Shown in pieces: positions 1-8,144 of a stretch of 64,000 bases of DNA (within the stretch, counting starts at the first letter, position 1; every line of letters begins with the position of its first letter). Both the position numbers and the translations under genes were made by a program. The notes under the pieces are model-generated. The model was not told the DNA's origin. It ran no database searches and saw only the letters and a list, made by a program, of their open reading frames with translations. This stretch comes from a virus. The stretch is from the IMG/VR virus record IMGVR_UViG_3300041586_000126, positions 23,193 through 87,192 of that record; one strand, 5' to 3'.

Positions 1-1
1 A

Positions 2-199
2 GAACGTAAAGAAAAAGGATTAAAAGGTAGAGAATGGGCGATAGGTAAAGAAGCAGGGTTTACAGCCGAACATCAAGCACAAAGAGTAATGGAAGCATTT
101 GAAGAATTATTTTTAGTTTGGGAACCTAGAAAGGATTTCGAAATAGTAAATGCAACCGAATATAAAGGAAGAACATTAAATCATAAAGTTATATATTAA
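2..199 (+). CDS. Glycosyltransferase C-terminus (partial)
   Basis: An open frame enters from the left edge and ends in TAA, overlapping the next ATG by one base. The 65 visible residues include KGREWAI and GFTAEHQAQRVMEAF, the kind of amphipathic C-terminal helix that ends phage GT4-type glycosyltransferases. The start and catalytic domain lie outside the window. Together with the two glycosyltransferases that follow, it suggests a glycan-modification operon acting on virion proteins, DNA or host surface sugars. The family call is an inference from the tail alone. Confidence 0.55.
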   Translation, partial: ERKEKGLKGREWAIGKEAGFTAEHQAQRVMEAFEELFLVWEPRKDFEIVNATEYKGRTLNHKVIY

Positions 200-1473
200 T
201 GAACAAACCAGTTTTTATAATCAGTTCACCAGTAGATACCTACTCAGGTTACGGAGGAAGAAGTAGAGATCTCATAAAATCCATAATAGAACTAGATAAA
301 TATGATGTTAAATTATTATCCCAAAAGTGGGGAGACACCCCAACAGGTTTTATAGATAACCATGACGAGTGGAAGTTCTTACAACCACTAATTATTCAAA
401 ATCTACAATCTAAACCTGATATTTGGATGCAAATCACCATTCCAAGTGAATTTCAAGCAGTAGGTAAATATAATATAGGATGTACTGCAGGAATCGAGAG
501 CACGGGGTGTGCTGTGAGTTGGATTGAAGGGTTAAATAAAATGGACATTAATTTAGTATCATCCCAACACAGCAAAAAAGTATTTGAAAGTATTAAATTT
601 GAACAGAGAGATAAGATTACAAATACAGTTCAAGGGGTAATCAAACTAGAAAAACCAATTGAAGTAGTATTTGAGGGAGTAGACCTAGATACCTATTTTT
701 ACAAAACCCCACAGGATGTAAATTTAAATCTTGAAGAAATTAAAGAATCATTCTGTTTCCTATTTGTAGGTCATTGGATGGGTGGTGATATAGGGCATGA
801 TAGAAAAAATGTTGGAGTCTTAGTAAGAAACTTCTTTGAAACGTTTAAGAACAAAAATATAACACCTGCTTTAATATTAAAATCAAGTGTGGGGAGAAAT
901 AGTTATTTAAGTCGGGAAGAATTACTACAAAAAATCAAAGTTATTAAAAACCAATACCCATCAGACACTAAATTACCTAATATTTATATTCTTAATGGAG
1001 GTCTATCGGATGAACAAATGAATGATTTATATAACCACCCCAAAATTAAAGCGATGGTTAGTTTTACTAAGGGTGAGGGTTATGGTAGACCCCTAGCAGA
1101 GTTTGGTATAAGCAAAAAACCAATAATAGCATCAGGTTGGTCAGGTCAAGTCGATTTTCTAACTCCTGGAAATTGTATTTTATTACCGGGTAGCTTAGAG
1201 CCGGTACACCATAGTGCAGCTAACCAGTGGTTACTAAAAGAAACACATTGGTTTAAGGTTGATGATAAAGCCTCTATGGATGCTTTTAGGGATGTTTATA
1301 CTAATTACAAGAAACACCTAATAGGAAGTAAAAAACACGGTCATTACATAAAAACAAATTTTTCATTTGGGGCTATGAAAGCGGTAGTAGGAAATATTTT
1401 AGACCTACATATCCCCCCTTTCCCTCAAGAAGTTAAATTATCTTTACCAAAATTAATAACACCCAAACTATAA
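199..1473 (+). CDS. GT4-like glycosyltransferase (GT-B fold)
   Basis: This 424-residue protein is expected to transfer a sugar from a nucleotide-sugar donor to an unknown acceptor in the host cytoplasm. The C-terminal half carries GEGYGRPLAEF at about residues 292-302, matching the E-x7-E donor-site signature of GT4 enzymes (E293 and E301), followed by KPIIASGWSGQVDFL. The N-terminal half has the Gly-rich YSGYGGRSR segment (about 15-23) of an acceptor Rossmann domain. The length is normal for the family. The ATG overlaps the preceding stop, which implies translational coupling in one operon with the flanking glycosyltransferase genes. The acceptor cannot be read from sequence. Confidence 0.85.
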   Translation: MNKPVFIISSPVDTYSGYGGRSRDLIKSIIELDKYDVKLLSQKWGDTPTGFIDNHDEWKFLQPLIIQNLQSKPDIWMQITIPSEFQAVGKYNIGCTAGIESTGCAVSWIEGLNKMDINLVSSQHSKKVFESIKFEQRDKITNTVQGVIKLEKPIEVVFEGVDLDTYFYKTPQDVNLNLEEIKESFCFLFVGHWMGGDIGHDRKNVGVLVRNFFETFKNKNITPALILKSSVGRNSYLSREELLQKIKVIKNQYPSDTKLPNIYILNGGLSDEQMNDLYNHPKIKAMVSFTKGEGYGRPLAEFGISKKPIIASGWSGQVDFLTPGNCILLPGSLEPVHHSAANQWLLKETHWFKVDDKASMDAFRDVYTNYKKHLIGSKKHGHYIKTNFSFGAMKAVVGNILDLHIPPFPQEVKLSLPKLITPKL

Positions 1474-1477
1474 TAAT

Positions 1478-1924
1478 ATGGCAAACCATGATGAAATAAT
1501 TAAATGTGCAAAATCCGGTGGCGATTTATGTTACAAAATAGAGGTAAGCAAAGATATAACGCAATATATGAGTTTATCGTGTGGTTTTTGGACCAACACA
1601 TTAATGAAAATTGGGACCGATTTTTATGAGGAGCAGGTAGGCCTACTTCCTGAAATATATAAAGATTTATTATGGTTAGACCCCAATACTGAGTTAATAT
1701 GGATTCCCAATACTATAAATATCCCTGAATTGGGGATGGTTTACGCTTCAGGAAATAATAAAGAAGAATGGTGTTGGTCGGCAGTCAAAGCGGTATTAAA
1801 CGAAGAAGAATTAAATTCAGATGATTCTAAACCAAAATACAAAATGGATATGTCTACGTTATCCAAATTCAACGAGCGTGATTACATAGATGCTTTGAGT
1901 TACATAGGAATATTACCCACCTAA
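1478..1924 (+). CDS. Hypothetical protein in glycosyltransferase operon
   Basis: A 148-residue soluble protein with no family I recognise. It is rich in aromatic and acidic residues, with two tryptophan-containing patches (CGFWTNTL near residue 36 and EEWCWSAVKA near residue 97) and no signal peptide or membrane segment. It starts 4 nt after the preceding glycosyltransferase stop and lies 12 nt before the next one, so it is co-transcribed with them. A role as a glycosylation partner is context only. Confidence 0.75.
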   Translation: MANHDEIIKCAKSGGDLCYKIEVSKDITQYMSLSCGFWTNTLMKIGTDFYEEQVGLLPEIYKDLLWLDPNTELIWIPNTINIPELGMVYASGNNKEEWCWSAVKAVLNEEELNSDDSKPKYKMDMSTLSKFNERDYIDALSYIGILPT

Positions 1925-1936
1925 ACTAAAATAAAT

Positions 1937-2593
1937 ATGAAAATATCATACGGTATCACTTGTTGTGATGAACATAAAGAATTATTACATCTAATTAACT
2001 TTATAACTCCCCTCATAGATGAAGAGGATGAAATTGTAGTAGTATATGATCAAAATAGAGTAACACCTCAAGTTTTAGCAATACTAGAAGAATATAAACA
2101 TCTTATTAATAGTTTTTCATTCGATTTTCAACAGAACTTCCTAGATAATAAAAACTATTTGGGAACTAAATGTAATGGAGAATACATATTTCAAATAGAT
2201 GCTGACGAAATACCACATGAGGTTTTAATAACTAATTTAAAATCTATTTTAGAGGAAAATGATATTGATATGCTAGTTATTCCCCGTAAAAATATTGTAG
2301 AAGGTATAACTCCGGAACATATTAAAAAATGGGGTTGGAATGTAAATGAAAAAGGTTGGGTGAATTGGGCTGACCAACAAAAGCGAATATACAAAAATAC
2401 ACCCGACATACAATGGACAGGACACCCAGTTCACGGTATGGTTACGGGGTATAAAACATTTGCAAGTTTACCATTAGAGGAACAATTTAGTATAGAACAT
2501 AATAAACAGGTTAAAAGGCAAGAGTCACAAAATATGAGATATTCTAATATAGAAAAAGGAATTGAATTAAAATCCTTTAGAAAAAAGCATTAA
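1937..2593 (+). CDS. GT2-like glycosyltransferase (GT-A fold)
   Basis: The 218-residue protein begins with the short strand MKISYGITCCDEH that opens many GT2 enzymes. It carries NGEYIFQIDADEIP with a DAD triplet at about residues 88-90, the metal- and nucleotide-sugar-binding DxD motif. The GT-A core is nearly complete but short, with a brief basic C-terminus. It is the last gene of the glycosyltransferase run; the following gap contains a promoter-like sequence. Substrate and acceptor are unknown. GT2 versus a neighbouring GT-A family is not certain. Confidence 0.8.
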   Translation: MKISYGITCCDEHKELLHLINFITPLIDEEDEIVVVYDQNRVTPQVLAILEEYKHLINSFSFDFQQNFLDNKNYLGTKCNGEYIFQIDADEIPHEVLITNLKSILEENDIDMLVIPRKNIVEGITPEHIKKWGWNVNEKGWVNWADQQKRIYKNTPDIQWTGHPVHGMVTGYKTFASLPLEEQFSIEHNKQVKRQESQNMRYSNIEKGIELKSFRKKH

Positions 2594-2650
2594 ATTTTAC
2601 TAGGATATATCAACACTGTTACGTACATTCCCACAAATTAAATTATAAAT
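2594..2650 (+). promoter_or_regulatory. Class II-like promoter
   Basis: This gap contains ACTAGGATAT at 2599-2608, then GTTACGTACATTCCC at 2618-2632. The same ACTAGGATAT block precedes TTTACRTACCTTTRC at 17.6 and 21.2 kb. The TACATTC stretch would be the -7 element. It is weaker than the other two copies but sits where the glycosyltransferase operon ends and small accessory genes begin. Confidence 0.45.
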
Positions 2651-2977
2651 ATGAACCTAAAAATGATCCCTTGTAATAAATGTAACCAGGATATGCCTGA
2701 ATTGAGATGGTCTCAATATCAGTATACCTTTTGTGTTGCATGTTCAGAATCAGGGCTGGGTAATAAACCCCAAAAGGCCATTACAGTACTAATGGGGGAA
2801 GGAGACCATACTTGGATTGAAACCATAATAATGTCGGATTCAGATTATGCTTCTTACTTAAATGTTAAGGAAGAGGAGTATAAAAGGAATAATAGAATTA
2901 AAGAAGATGTAGATATCATAGAAGATGATAAAAATTTACAAGGCCCCTTTAAGATTATTACCCTTAAAGACGAGTAA
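2651..2977 (+). CDS. Small zinc-finger protein
   Basis: A 108-residue protein with a clear N-terminal zinc ribbon: C8-x2-C11 (CNKC) and C28-x2-C31 (CVAC) separated by 16 residues, close to the DksA/TraR-type finger. The rest is an acidic alpha/beta segment with no recognised domain. DksA/TraR fingers bind the RNA polymerase secondary channel, but the long coiled coil of DksA is missing, so that role is only a possibility. It lies 2 nt upstream of the next gene. Confidence 0.7.
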   Translation: MNLKMIPCNKCNQDMPELRWSQYQYTFCVACSESGLGNKPQKAITVLMGEGDHTWIETIIMSDSDYASYLNVKEEEYKRNNRIKEDVDIIEDDKNLQGPFKIITLKDE

Positions 2978-2979
2978 TT

Positions 2980-3597
2980 ATGCCAGCAGCTAAACCCCTT
3001 TCCAAATCCCAAATTGTAGCCGCTCAGGCAAAAACACTATCAAATTTAAGTGCTTCAAGATATCTTCATGTCTCGTATCAACACTATAAAAGATGGGCTA
3101 AATTATATGACCTATTCGAATCCCACAAAAACCAAGCTGGGGTAGGGGTACCTAAATTCTTAAAAGGCCCTAAAAAAATGCCTCACATGGTTGAGATAAT
3201 TGAGGGAAGGATTTCAGCTTCACATTTTAACCCTAACAAACTAAAGTATGCTCTTATAGAACAGGGGTACATACTAGAAGAATGTTCAATATGTAAATTT
3301 AAAGAAAGACGAGTTTTAGATTATAGAATACCTTTACTTTTACATTTTAGAGATAAAAATAGTAATAACTACAATTTAACTAATGTTCAATTATTATGTT
3401 ATAATCACTATTTTCTTTCTGTAGGTGATATATTCAATAAAAAGGATGAAAAGCAAATAGAATCACAACAAGAACATTATGGTACCACTGAAAAAATAGA
3501 GTGGGAAGTTGATGCTTATCATTTACAACGTCTAAAAGAATTAGGGTTAGATGGAGATGATATGGATGATACTAACCAATACATAAGTAGAATATAA
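2980..3597 (+). CDS. HNH-like protein with N-terminal helical DNA-binding region
   Basis: A 205-residue protein. Residues about 10-45 look like a helix-turn-helix region. Residues 102-143 follow the layout of a phage HNH endonuclease: CSIC (C102, C105), a leucine-rich strand ending in LLHFRDKN (H122), an Asn-rich loop (SNNYN), then LLC (C140) and NH (H143). The canonical LHHIDGN is replaced by LLHFRDKN, so the first catalytic His of the pair is not conserved. It may be a degenerate HNH nuclease retained for DNA binding. A TAATGA overlap couples it to the next ORF. Confidence 0.65.
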   Translation: MPAAKPLSKSQIVAAQAKTLSNLSASRYLHVSYQHYKRWAKLYDLFESHKNQAGVGVPKFLKGPKKMPHMVEIIEGRISASHFNPNKLKYALIEQGYILEECSICKFKERRVLDYRIPLLLHFRDKNSNNYNLTNVQLLCYNHYFLSVGDIFNKKDEKQIESQQEHYGTTEKIEWEVDAYHLQRLKELGLDGDDMDDTNQYISRI

Positions 3598-3752
3598 TGA
3601 AGAATAAAAAACATAATCATTTTATAGATGATTACGACACCCAAAAATCAAAACATCTAGAAAGATTGGCAACTAAATCTTTAAGGGATGATGAAAAATA
3701 CAAGAAATTAAAAGGTAAACCTCTAAAAGGTGATTTCTTAGATAATTTTTAA
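3597..3752 (+). CDS. Small basic hypothetical protein (51 aa)
   Basis: The ATG sits inside the TAATG overlap with the stop of the HNH-like gene, a strong sign of translational coupling. The 51-residue product is lysine-rich (MKNKKHNHF at the start, KKLKGKPLKGDFLDNF at the end), soluble and of unknown function. It ends just before a class I promoter. Confidence 0.6.
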   Translation: MKNKKHNHFIDDYDTQKSKHLERLATKSLRDDEKYKKLKGKPLKGDFLDNF

Positions 3753-3764
3753 TGCCACAAACGG

Positions 3765-3800
3765 TAGGATACCGCATATATATTTCGTATATTTACACAT
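3765..3800 (+). promoter_or_regulatory. Class I promoter
   Basis: TTCGTATATTTACAC at 3784-3798, preceded by TAGGATACCGC (3765-3775), which is nearly repeated before the last gene of the window (63.3 kb). TATATTTAC matches the Bacteroidota -7 consensus TAnnTTTG in position and composition. The gene start lies about 18 nt downstream. Confidence 0.75.
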
Positions 3801-3815
3801 AAATAAGAACATAAT

Positions 3816-4172
3816 ATGAAAACCGAAATCTGTTTAGAATTCCAAGAAGAAAAACACCCCAGCTCTAAATTCGAACATTATCTAGAATTTGAAGACTCAG
3901 AGGATATGGAAGAAATGTTTGAAGATGATAACAAATCCTTATCGAATTTAATAGTAGATATTGCTCTGAAAAATCTTGATACTACTACTGAGGAAATACC
4001 CGTTATTTCTATTTACACAAAAAACAATGATACTACCTATGAAGTTATAATAGATCGCAATGATATGATTGAGACTTTAGAAGCAAATTTAGAAATAATG
4101 GAGGATTTTGAAGATTATGAACGTTGTCAAAAAATAACAGATGCTTTATATTATCTAACAAAAGAAAACTAA
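3816..4172 (+). CDS. Acidic hypothetical protein with UVR-like C-terminal hairpin
   Basis: A 118-residue, very acidic protein driven by its own class I promoter. The last 30 residues (LEANLEIMEDFEDYERCQK and what follows) resemble the helical UVR hairpin of UvrB/UvrC and related interaction modules, in spacing only. The N-terminal part is a DNA-mimic-like acidic alpha/beta region. It is 14 nt upstream of DNA ligase and probably co-transcribed. No function can be assigned. Confidence 0.65.
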   Translation: MKTEICLEFQEEKHPSSKFEHYLEFEDSEDMEEMFEDDNKSLSNLIVDIALKNLDTTTEEIPVISIYTKNNDTTYEVIIDRNDMIETLEANLEIMEDFEDYERCQKITDALYYLTKEN

Positions 4173-4186
4173 ATTAAATAAAGGTT

Positions 4187-5458
4187 ATGACTGATTTAAA
4201 ATTATTTATTGAAGAAATGAGAGCTACTAGTAGCTCTACCGAGAAATCTGCCATTATAGCACGTAGCTCGACGTTTATACACGAAGTACTAGAAGCAACG
4301 TACAACCCGTATAAACAATATTATACCACAAGTAAAACATGTCTAAAAAATAGTGAATTGGTAGCTTATGGCAATACTACTCCATTACTTTCACTATTGA
4401 AAATGTTAAATACTCGGGAAGTAACAGGACATGATGCAATAAAATTGGTAAATAGATTTGCTCAATCTAATATTGATTGGGATTTGATTTATAAAATCAT
4501 TGATAAAGATTTAGATATTAGAATTGGTGCTAAAGGTATTAATAAAGGTGTTCCAGGTTTAATCCCAACATTTTCCGTTGCATTAGCAAAAGAATATGAA
4601 GATGGGAAATGTGAGTGGAAAGATGGATGGTTTGCTTCTCGAAAATTAGATGGTGTTAGATGTTTAGCTCGTGTAAATGAAGAAGGAAAATGTACCTTAT
4701 TCAGCAGAACAGGTAAAGAATTTACCACATTAGATAAAGTAAAAGAAGCAATAGAAGCAACGGGTGTAACTAGTATTACATTTGATGGAGAAATTTGTTT
4801 AGTAGATAAAGATGGTAATGAAGATTTTCAAGGTGTTATGAAACAATTAAGACGCAAAGACCATCAAATCCAAAACCCCGCTTATATAATATTTGATGTA
4901 TTAGATAATATTGATTTTGATAATGCTAAAGGTAATATACCTCTAAAGACTCGATTACAAAAAATAAGAAGTTGGTTGGCACTTACAGGAAACAATAATA
5001 GTAACATTTTACGTTATACCGAGCAAGTCAAAATAGAAGATAATAATCATTTTGAGCTTTGGTCTGAAATGTCTAATCAAAACGGTTGGGAAGGTGTTAT
5101 GTTGCGTAAGAATGTTGGTTATGAGGGTAAACGAACTAAAAATTTAGTTAAAGTTAAAAAATTCTTTGATAATGAATATAAGGTGGTTGGTTTTGATATT
5201 GATAACCATGAAGTAGTTAGAGATGGCAAGTCAGTTACTATGCAAATGCTATCCCAAGTATATATTGAACATAAAGGATATAAAGTAAAAGTTGGCAGTG
5301 GTTTTACACAAGAACAACGTTTGAAATATATGGATGGAAGTATTATGGGTAAAACAATTTGTGTACAATATTTTAGTGAAACTAAAAATGATAAAGGTGG
5401 TATTAGTTTAAGATTTCCAACATTAAAACACATATATGATGGTAAAAGAGATATGTAA
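4187..5458 (+). CDS. ATP-dependent DNA ligase
   Basis: Seals nicks in DNA using ATP, needed for phage replication and repair. The 423-residue protein shows the nucleotidyltransferase motifs in order: motif I KLDGVR at 153-158 with K153 as the adenylated lysine, motif III FDGEICL, motif IV EGVMLRK, and motif V LVKVKKF. A helical N-terminal DNA-binding domain of about 120 residues precedes it and an OB-fold follows, giving a T4-gp30-like order in a somewhat shorter protein. The start is supported by the AAATAAAGGTTATG context that recurs through the phage. The 3' end overlaps a small gene by 20 nt. Confidence 0.93.
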   Translation: MTDLKLFIEEMRATSSSTEKSAIIARSSTFIHEVLEATYNPYKQYYTTSKTCLKNSELVAYGNTTPLLSLLKMLNTREVTGHDAIKLVNRFAQSNIDWDLIYKIIDKDLDIRIGAKGINKGVPGLIPTFSVALAKEYEDGKCEWKDGWFASRKLDGVRCLARVNEEGKCTLFSRTGKEFTTLDKVKEAIEATGVTSITFDGEICLVDKDGNEDFQGVMKQLRRKDHQIQNPAYIIFDVLDNIDFDNAKGNIPLKTRLQKIRSWLALTGNNNSNILRYTEQVKIEDNNHFELWSEMSNQNGWEGVMLRKNVGYEGKRTKNLVKVKKFFDNEYKVVGFDIDNHEVVRDGKSVTMQMLSQVYIEHKGYKVKVGSGFTQEQRLKYMDGSIMGKTICVQYFSETKNDKGGISLRFPTLKHIYDGKRDM

Positions 5459-5591
5459 TATACAAAATGGAGATTGGATTATTTATGGTGGGAAACGCAA
5501 AATATGTTATGGTACCCACCATAATGGGAATATTTTAATTAAAATGAATGGTAGATTAGTACAAGTACCCAAATTAAATATAAATTTATGA
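5439..5591 (+). CDS. Small hypothetical protein overlapping ligase end (50 aa)
   Basis: An ATG at 5439, inside the last codons of the ligase gene, opens a 50-residue frame that ends in an ATGA overlap with the next gene. It fills the only gap between the two genes. The product (NGDWIIYGGKRKICYG, then NGNILIKMNGRLVQVP) reads like a small beta-rich domain. Its tight coupling on both sides is the main evidence that it is real. Function unknown. Confidence 0.55.
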   Translation: MVKEICNIQNGDWIIYGGKRKICYGTHHNGNILIKMNGRLVQVPKLNINL

Positions 5592-6220
5592 AATTAAATG
5601 CAAACATCCCAAGCTTCAAAGGATTTGTTAGAAAATCCTATTTTACAAAGCTAGAAGAAGATAACACAGAATTTTATAACGTTTATGTTTTTGGAATACA
5701 ATCATGTTCCGGTAAGATACTTACGTTCCACGTTATGACAGATAGTGGAATGCTTAGAAGTAGAGTTCCTTTATCCGAAATATACGCAAAGGAGCCAACA
5801 AGTGATATACCCTTTAACTACAAACAGCTATGGGATTGCTTTAGTGAAAACGTTGCCATAGTAGAATATGAGTTTTTAGCTTTCCACAGGGCAGAAATAG
5901 TTCTTAGAGATGGTACAAAGGTTTGGGGTACTTACATCTTTACAGTAGATTGGTTTAACAATCCATACAGTGATGAGCCATCTGACTATAAATGTGGCCA
6001 TGTATTTGAAGGGGATGAAGGTTACTTATTGTGTATGCCAAATAACAGGATATTTTGGAGAGATAGCAATTGGGTTACAAAAAACCTTCCTGACAACCTA
6101 AAACAGTTTAAGGTAGACACAGAGCTTCTTTCAGTAGAAAACCAATCAGACAAGTGGGTAACAGAGGATAGTAATTCATTTTATTACGATATACATGAAA
6201 GAAAGCAAGACATAAAATAA
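5588..6220 (+). CDS. Hypothetical protein (210 aa)
   Basis: A soluble 210-residue protein rich in aromatic residues, apparently mainly beta. I recognise no family. It starts in an ATGA overlap with the preceding small ORF and is followed 16 nt later by another small gene, so it sits in the ligase transcription unit. There is no signal peptide, membrane helix or metal-binding motif. Confidence 0.75.
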   Translation: MKLNANIPSFKGFVRKSYFTKLEEDNTEFYNVYVFGIQSCSGKILTFHVMTDSGMLRSRVPLSEIYAKEPTSDIPFNYKQLWDCFSENVAIVEYEFLAFHRAEIVLRDGTKVWGTYIFTVDWFNNPYSDEPSDYKCGHVFEGDEGYLLCMPNNRIFWRDSNWVTKNLPDNLKQFKVDTELLSVENQSDKWVTEDSNSFYYDIHERKQDIK

Positions 6221-6236
6221 CTAAAATAACATTGGT

Positions 6237-6422
6237 ATGAAAAGATACATCAAGAGTAAATTAATAGAATTATCAAGACCATTAAGAATATGGTTTGGCA
6301 AATGTTTTTTATATATGATTGGAAAACATGGGACTCATGAATTTAAAGATGATATAATTCTTTATAACGAATTAAAAAGGTGGGTTGACTCAGGAGGTAA
6401 ACCGACAACACCTTTCCTTTAA
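6237..6422 (+). CDS. Hypothetical protein (61 aa)
   Basis: A 61-residue basic protein. The N-terminal half has an amphipathic or weakly hydrophobic stretch (LRIWFGKCFLYMIG, about 16-29) that could associate with membrane. The ATG lies 16 nt after the previous stop. No family recognised. Confidence 0.55.
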   Translation: MKRYIKSKLIELSRPLRIWFGKCFLYMIGKHGTHEFKDDIILYNELKRWVDSGGKPTTPFL

Positions 6423-6476
6423 TTAACCCTAACCAACCTATATGAGTATGTTTTAAAAATTTAAAATATAAAAGTT

Positions 6477-6842
6477 ATGAAAGAATATAAAGTAGTAGTT
6501 ACAGAATATAGCACAAAATGGTTCAATTTAGAAGGTCAACTTCATAGAGAAGACGGACCAGCTGTTGAATACACAGATGGTGGTAGAGAGTATTATATTA
6601 ATGATAAGATTCATAGAGAAGACGGACCCGCTGTAGAGCATGCAAATGGAGATAAATGGTATTATATTAATGATAAGCTTCACAGAGAAGATGGCCCGGC
6701 TGTTGAATATGTAGATGAAGATAAATTATACTTCATTAATGGTAAAAAATTAACCGAAAAAAAATTCAAAAATACAAACAAAACCTGTGAAGGCAAGGTT
6801 GTAGAAATAGAAGGTGTAAAGTATAAATTAACTAAAATATAA
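6477..6842 (+). CDS. HREDGPA-repeat protein
   Basis: This 121-residue protein contains three tandem copies of a repeat of about 23 residues with core LHREDGPAVEY followed by DG...YYIND, at about residues 20-90, then a short C-terminal tail. The same HREDGPA-type repeat occurs widely in phage and giant-virus proteins and is thought to form small beta-hairpin units, like MORN repeats. The copies are also similar at DNA level, so copy number may vary. Function unknown. The AAAAGTTATG leader matches the phage's standard start context. Confidence 0.75.
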   Translation: MKEYKVVVTEYSTKWFNLEGQLHREDGPAVEYTDGGREYYINDKIHREDGPAVEHANGDKWYYINDKLHREDGPAVEYVDEDKLYFINGKKLTEKKFKNTNKTCEGKVVEIEGVKYKLTKI

Positions 6843-6860
6843 AAGTCTATTAAATATAAC

Positions 6861-6914
6861 TTGGTTGAGCCAAATATTGTTCGTATATTTACACTTAATA
6901 AGAAAATAAAGGTT
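6861..6914 (+). promoter_or_regulatory. Class I promoter with TTGG-TTGAG-CCAA hairpin
   Basis: TTCGTATATTTACAC at 6880-6894 is preceded by TTGGTTGAGCCAA (6861-6873), which contains a short inverted repeat over the -33 position. A leader TAATAAGAAAATAAAGGTT leads to the ATG at 6915. Almost the whole block is duplicated at 12.65 kb before the non-coding RNA candidate. Confidence 0.8.
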
Positions 6915-7337
6915 ATGAAAGAACAAAGAGGAAGACCAGCAGAAAAGCCCCCAGTTGTATTAGATAAGTGGGTTCAAACCTTTTATGAGGTACCATCCAA
7001 ACCTGAACTAGGTTATAAGTCTGTTTGGCATTTTGACAATTCTATCAGTTCAAAGGGTGCCTATAAAGTAGAATATACCTTACCTAAGGGACATAGGCCA
7101 CTTAAAGTAAAACTTGAAAAGGGAAAAGCATATAGTCAACAACCTGTTGTGATGGTATTTAAGACCTCAGACCGTTTAAACTCTAAAACCAAAATGAAAA
7201 TTTGGAACAACGAGAATATAGATTATATATTATCAACTAGTAATTTAATAGGTATCCCAGCAAAAGCAATTATATTAGATATAGGTGTGGGGCGTAAAAT
7301 AATAGAGATGTATAAACAAAAATATAATTTAACTTAA
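6915..7337 (+). CDS. Hypothetical protein (140 aa)
   Basis: The open frame extends upstream through the promoter (a TTG at 6861), but the ATG at 6915 follows the promoter and the standard AAATAAAGGTT leader, so it is the true start. The 140-residue basic protein starts KEQRGRPAEKPP, a flexible basic N-terminus, followed by a beta-rich domain. No family recognised. As the only gene behind a class I promoter it may be expressed early. Confidence 0.75.
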   Translation: MKEQRGRPAEKPPVVLDKWVQTFYEVPSKPELGYKSVWHFDNSISSKGAYKVEYTLPKGHRPLKVKLEKGKAYSQQPVVMVFKTSDRLNSKTKMKIWNNENIDYILSTSNLIGIPAKAIILDIGVGRKIIEMYKQKYNLT

Positions 7338-7345
7338 TTACTATA

Positions 7346-7354
7346 TATTTATAA
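7346..7354 (+). promoter_or_regulatory. TATTTATAA motif (late-promoter candidate)
   Basis: TATTTATAA lies 19 nt upstream of the ATG at 7374. The same nonamer recurs before most virion operons in the window. It is the only exact copy I located before a gene among the first 17 kb. Confidence 0.4.
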
Positions 7355-7373
7355 TAAATAAAATAAAATAATA

Positions 7374-8057
7374 ATGGGTAGATATAAATTAACAAATAAA
7401 TCAGAGGGAATGAGTAATGACGAATTTTCTAATGCAAAGGAACAAGATAGATTAGATGCTCACCCTGATAGAGATAAAATAATTAAAATGCGAGCTCTAC
7501 TTAAAAAAGAAAAAGATGCTAGAGAGAATAATGTTGAAGAAGGTGAAGCTGTGGATTTAGCAATTGAAGCATCACAAAAAAAAGCAGGTATTCGTGAGAA
7601 TGATATTGAAGATAATATAGAAAGGCGTATTGAAGACTTATCTCAAGAACCTACAAAACGTAAATTTCTAGATGATTTTTTAGATCTATATAAAGGATTA
7701 ATAGGTGAAGATCCCTATTTTGTCAAATCAGTATTTAATTATTTGAATACTGGAATGGATAATCAAAACCAACAAAAAACCATGGGAGAATCATCAGATG
7801 GTTATGTAGAAGAAATTAGCGAAACCGATTCAAATGCCCTAGGTAGTATTGTAAAAATTCTAAGGGATAATCAGATATCAATAAGTGATATTAATGGTTT
7901 CTACAAAACCCATAAACAGGATATTATAAAAGGAGATATAAATCCTTTTGATGAAGAAGATGTAATGATGAATTATAATGAATACAGTTCAATTAATTCT
8001 GAGGATTTTAGTGACCTAAGAGAACATTTTAGTAGATTCCTAAAACCCTACCAATAA
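7374..8057 (+). CDS. Hypothetical acidic helical protein (227 aa)
   Basis: A 227-residue, highly charged, mainly helical protein; residues about 25-90 look like coiled coil (KKEKDARENNVEEGEAV). No recognised domain. It lies alone between a TATTTATAA motif and a terminator hairpin. The motif hints at late expression, which would fit a scaffold, core or assembly protein, but this is inference. Confidence 0.7.
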   Translation: MGRYKLTNKSEGMSNDEFSNAKEQDRLDAHPDRDKIIKMRALLKKEKDARENNVEEGEAVDLAIEASQKKAGIRENDIEDNIERRIEDLSQEPTKRKFLDDFLDLYKGLIGEDPYFVKSVFNYLNTGMDNQNQQKTMGESSDGYVEEISETDSNALGSIVKILRDNQISISDINGFYKTHKQDIIKGDINPFDEEDVMMNYNEYSSINSEDFSDLREHFSRFLKPYQ

Positions 8058-8083
8058 TATATTTTAAAATTATTTAAAAAAGG

Positions 8084-8115
8084 GTGGGTATCATTAGGAT
8101 ACCCACTACTATTTT
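8084..8115 (+). terminator. Rho-independent terminator
   Basis: GTGGGTATC (8084-8092) pairs perfectly with GATACCCAC (8098-8106) around the 5-nt loop ATTAG. It is followed by TACTATTTTT. It ends the 7374-8057 unit just before the next promoter. Confidence 0.8.
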
Positions 8116-8127
8116 TGTATATTAACG
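8112..8127 (+). promoter_or_regulatory. Class I-like promoter
   Basis: TTTTTGTATATTAACG, a variant of TTCGTATATTTACAC, sits directly on the terminator tail. It is followed by ATTAAATAAAGGTATAATG, the usual leader, before the small gene at 8145. Confidence 0.55.
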
Positions 8128-8144
8128 TATTAAATAAAGGTATA

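Noticed and set aside
6861-6914. N-terminal extensions that read VRIFTxNKKIKVM before several small proteins (also at 11954, 13167, 60979, and in part 9698)
   Set aside because: These are the class I promoter and leader translated in frame. The identical extension on unrelated proteins shows it is regulatory DNA, and starts were moved to the following ATG.
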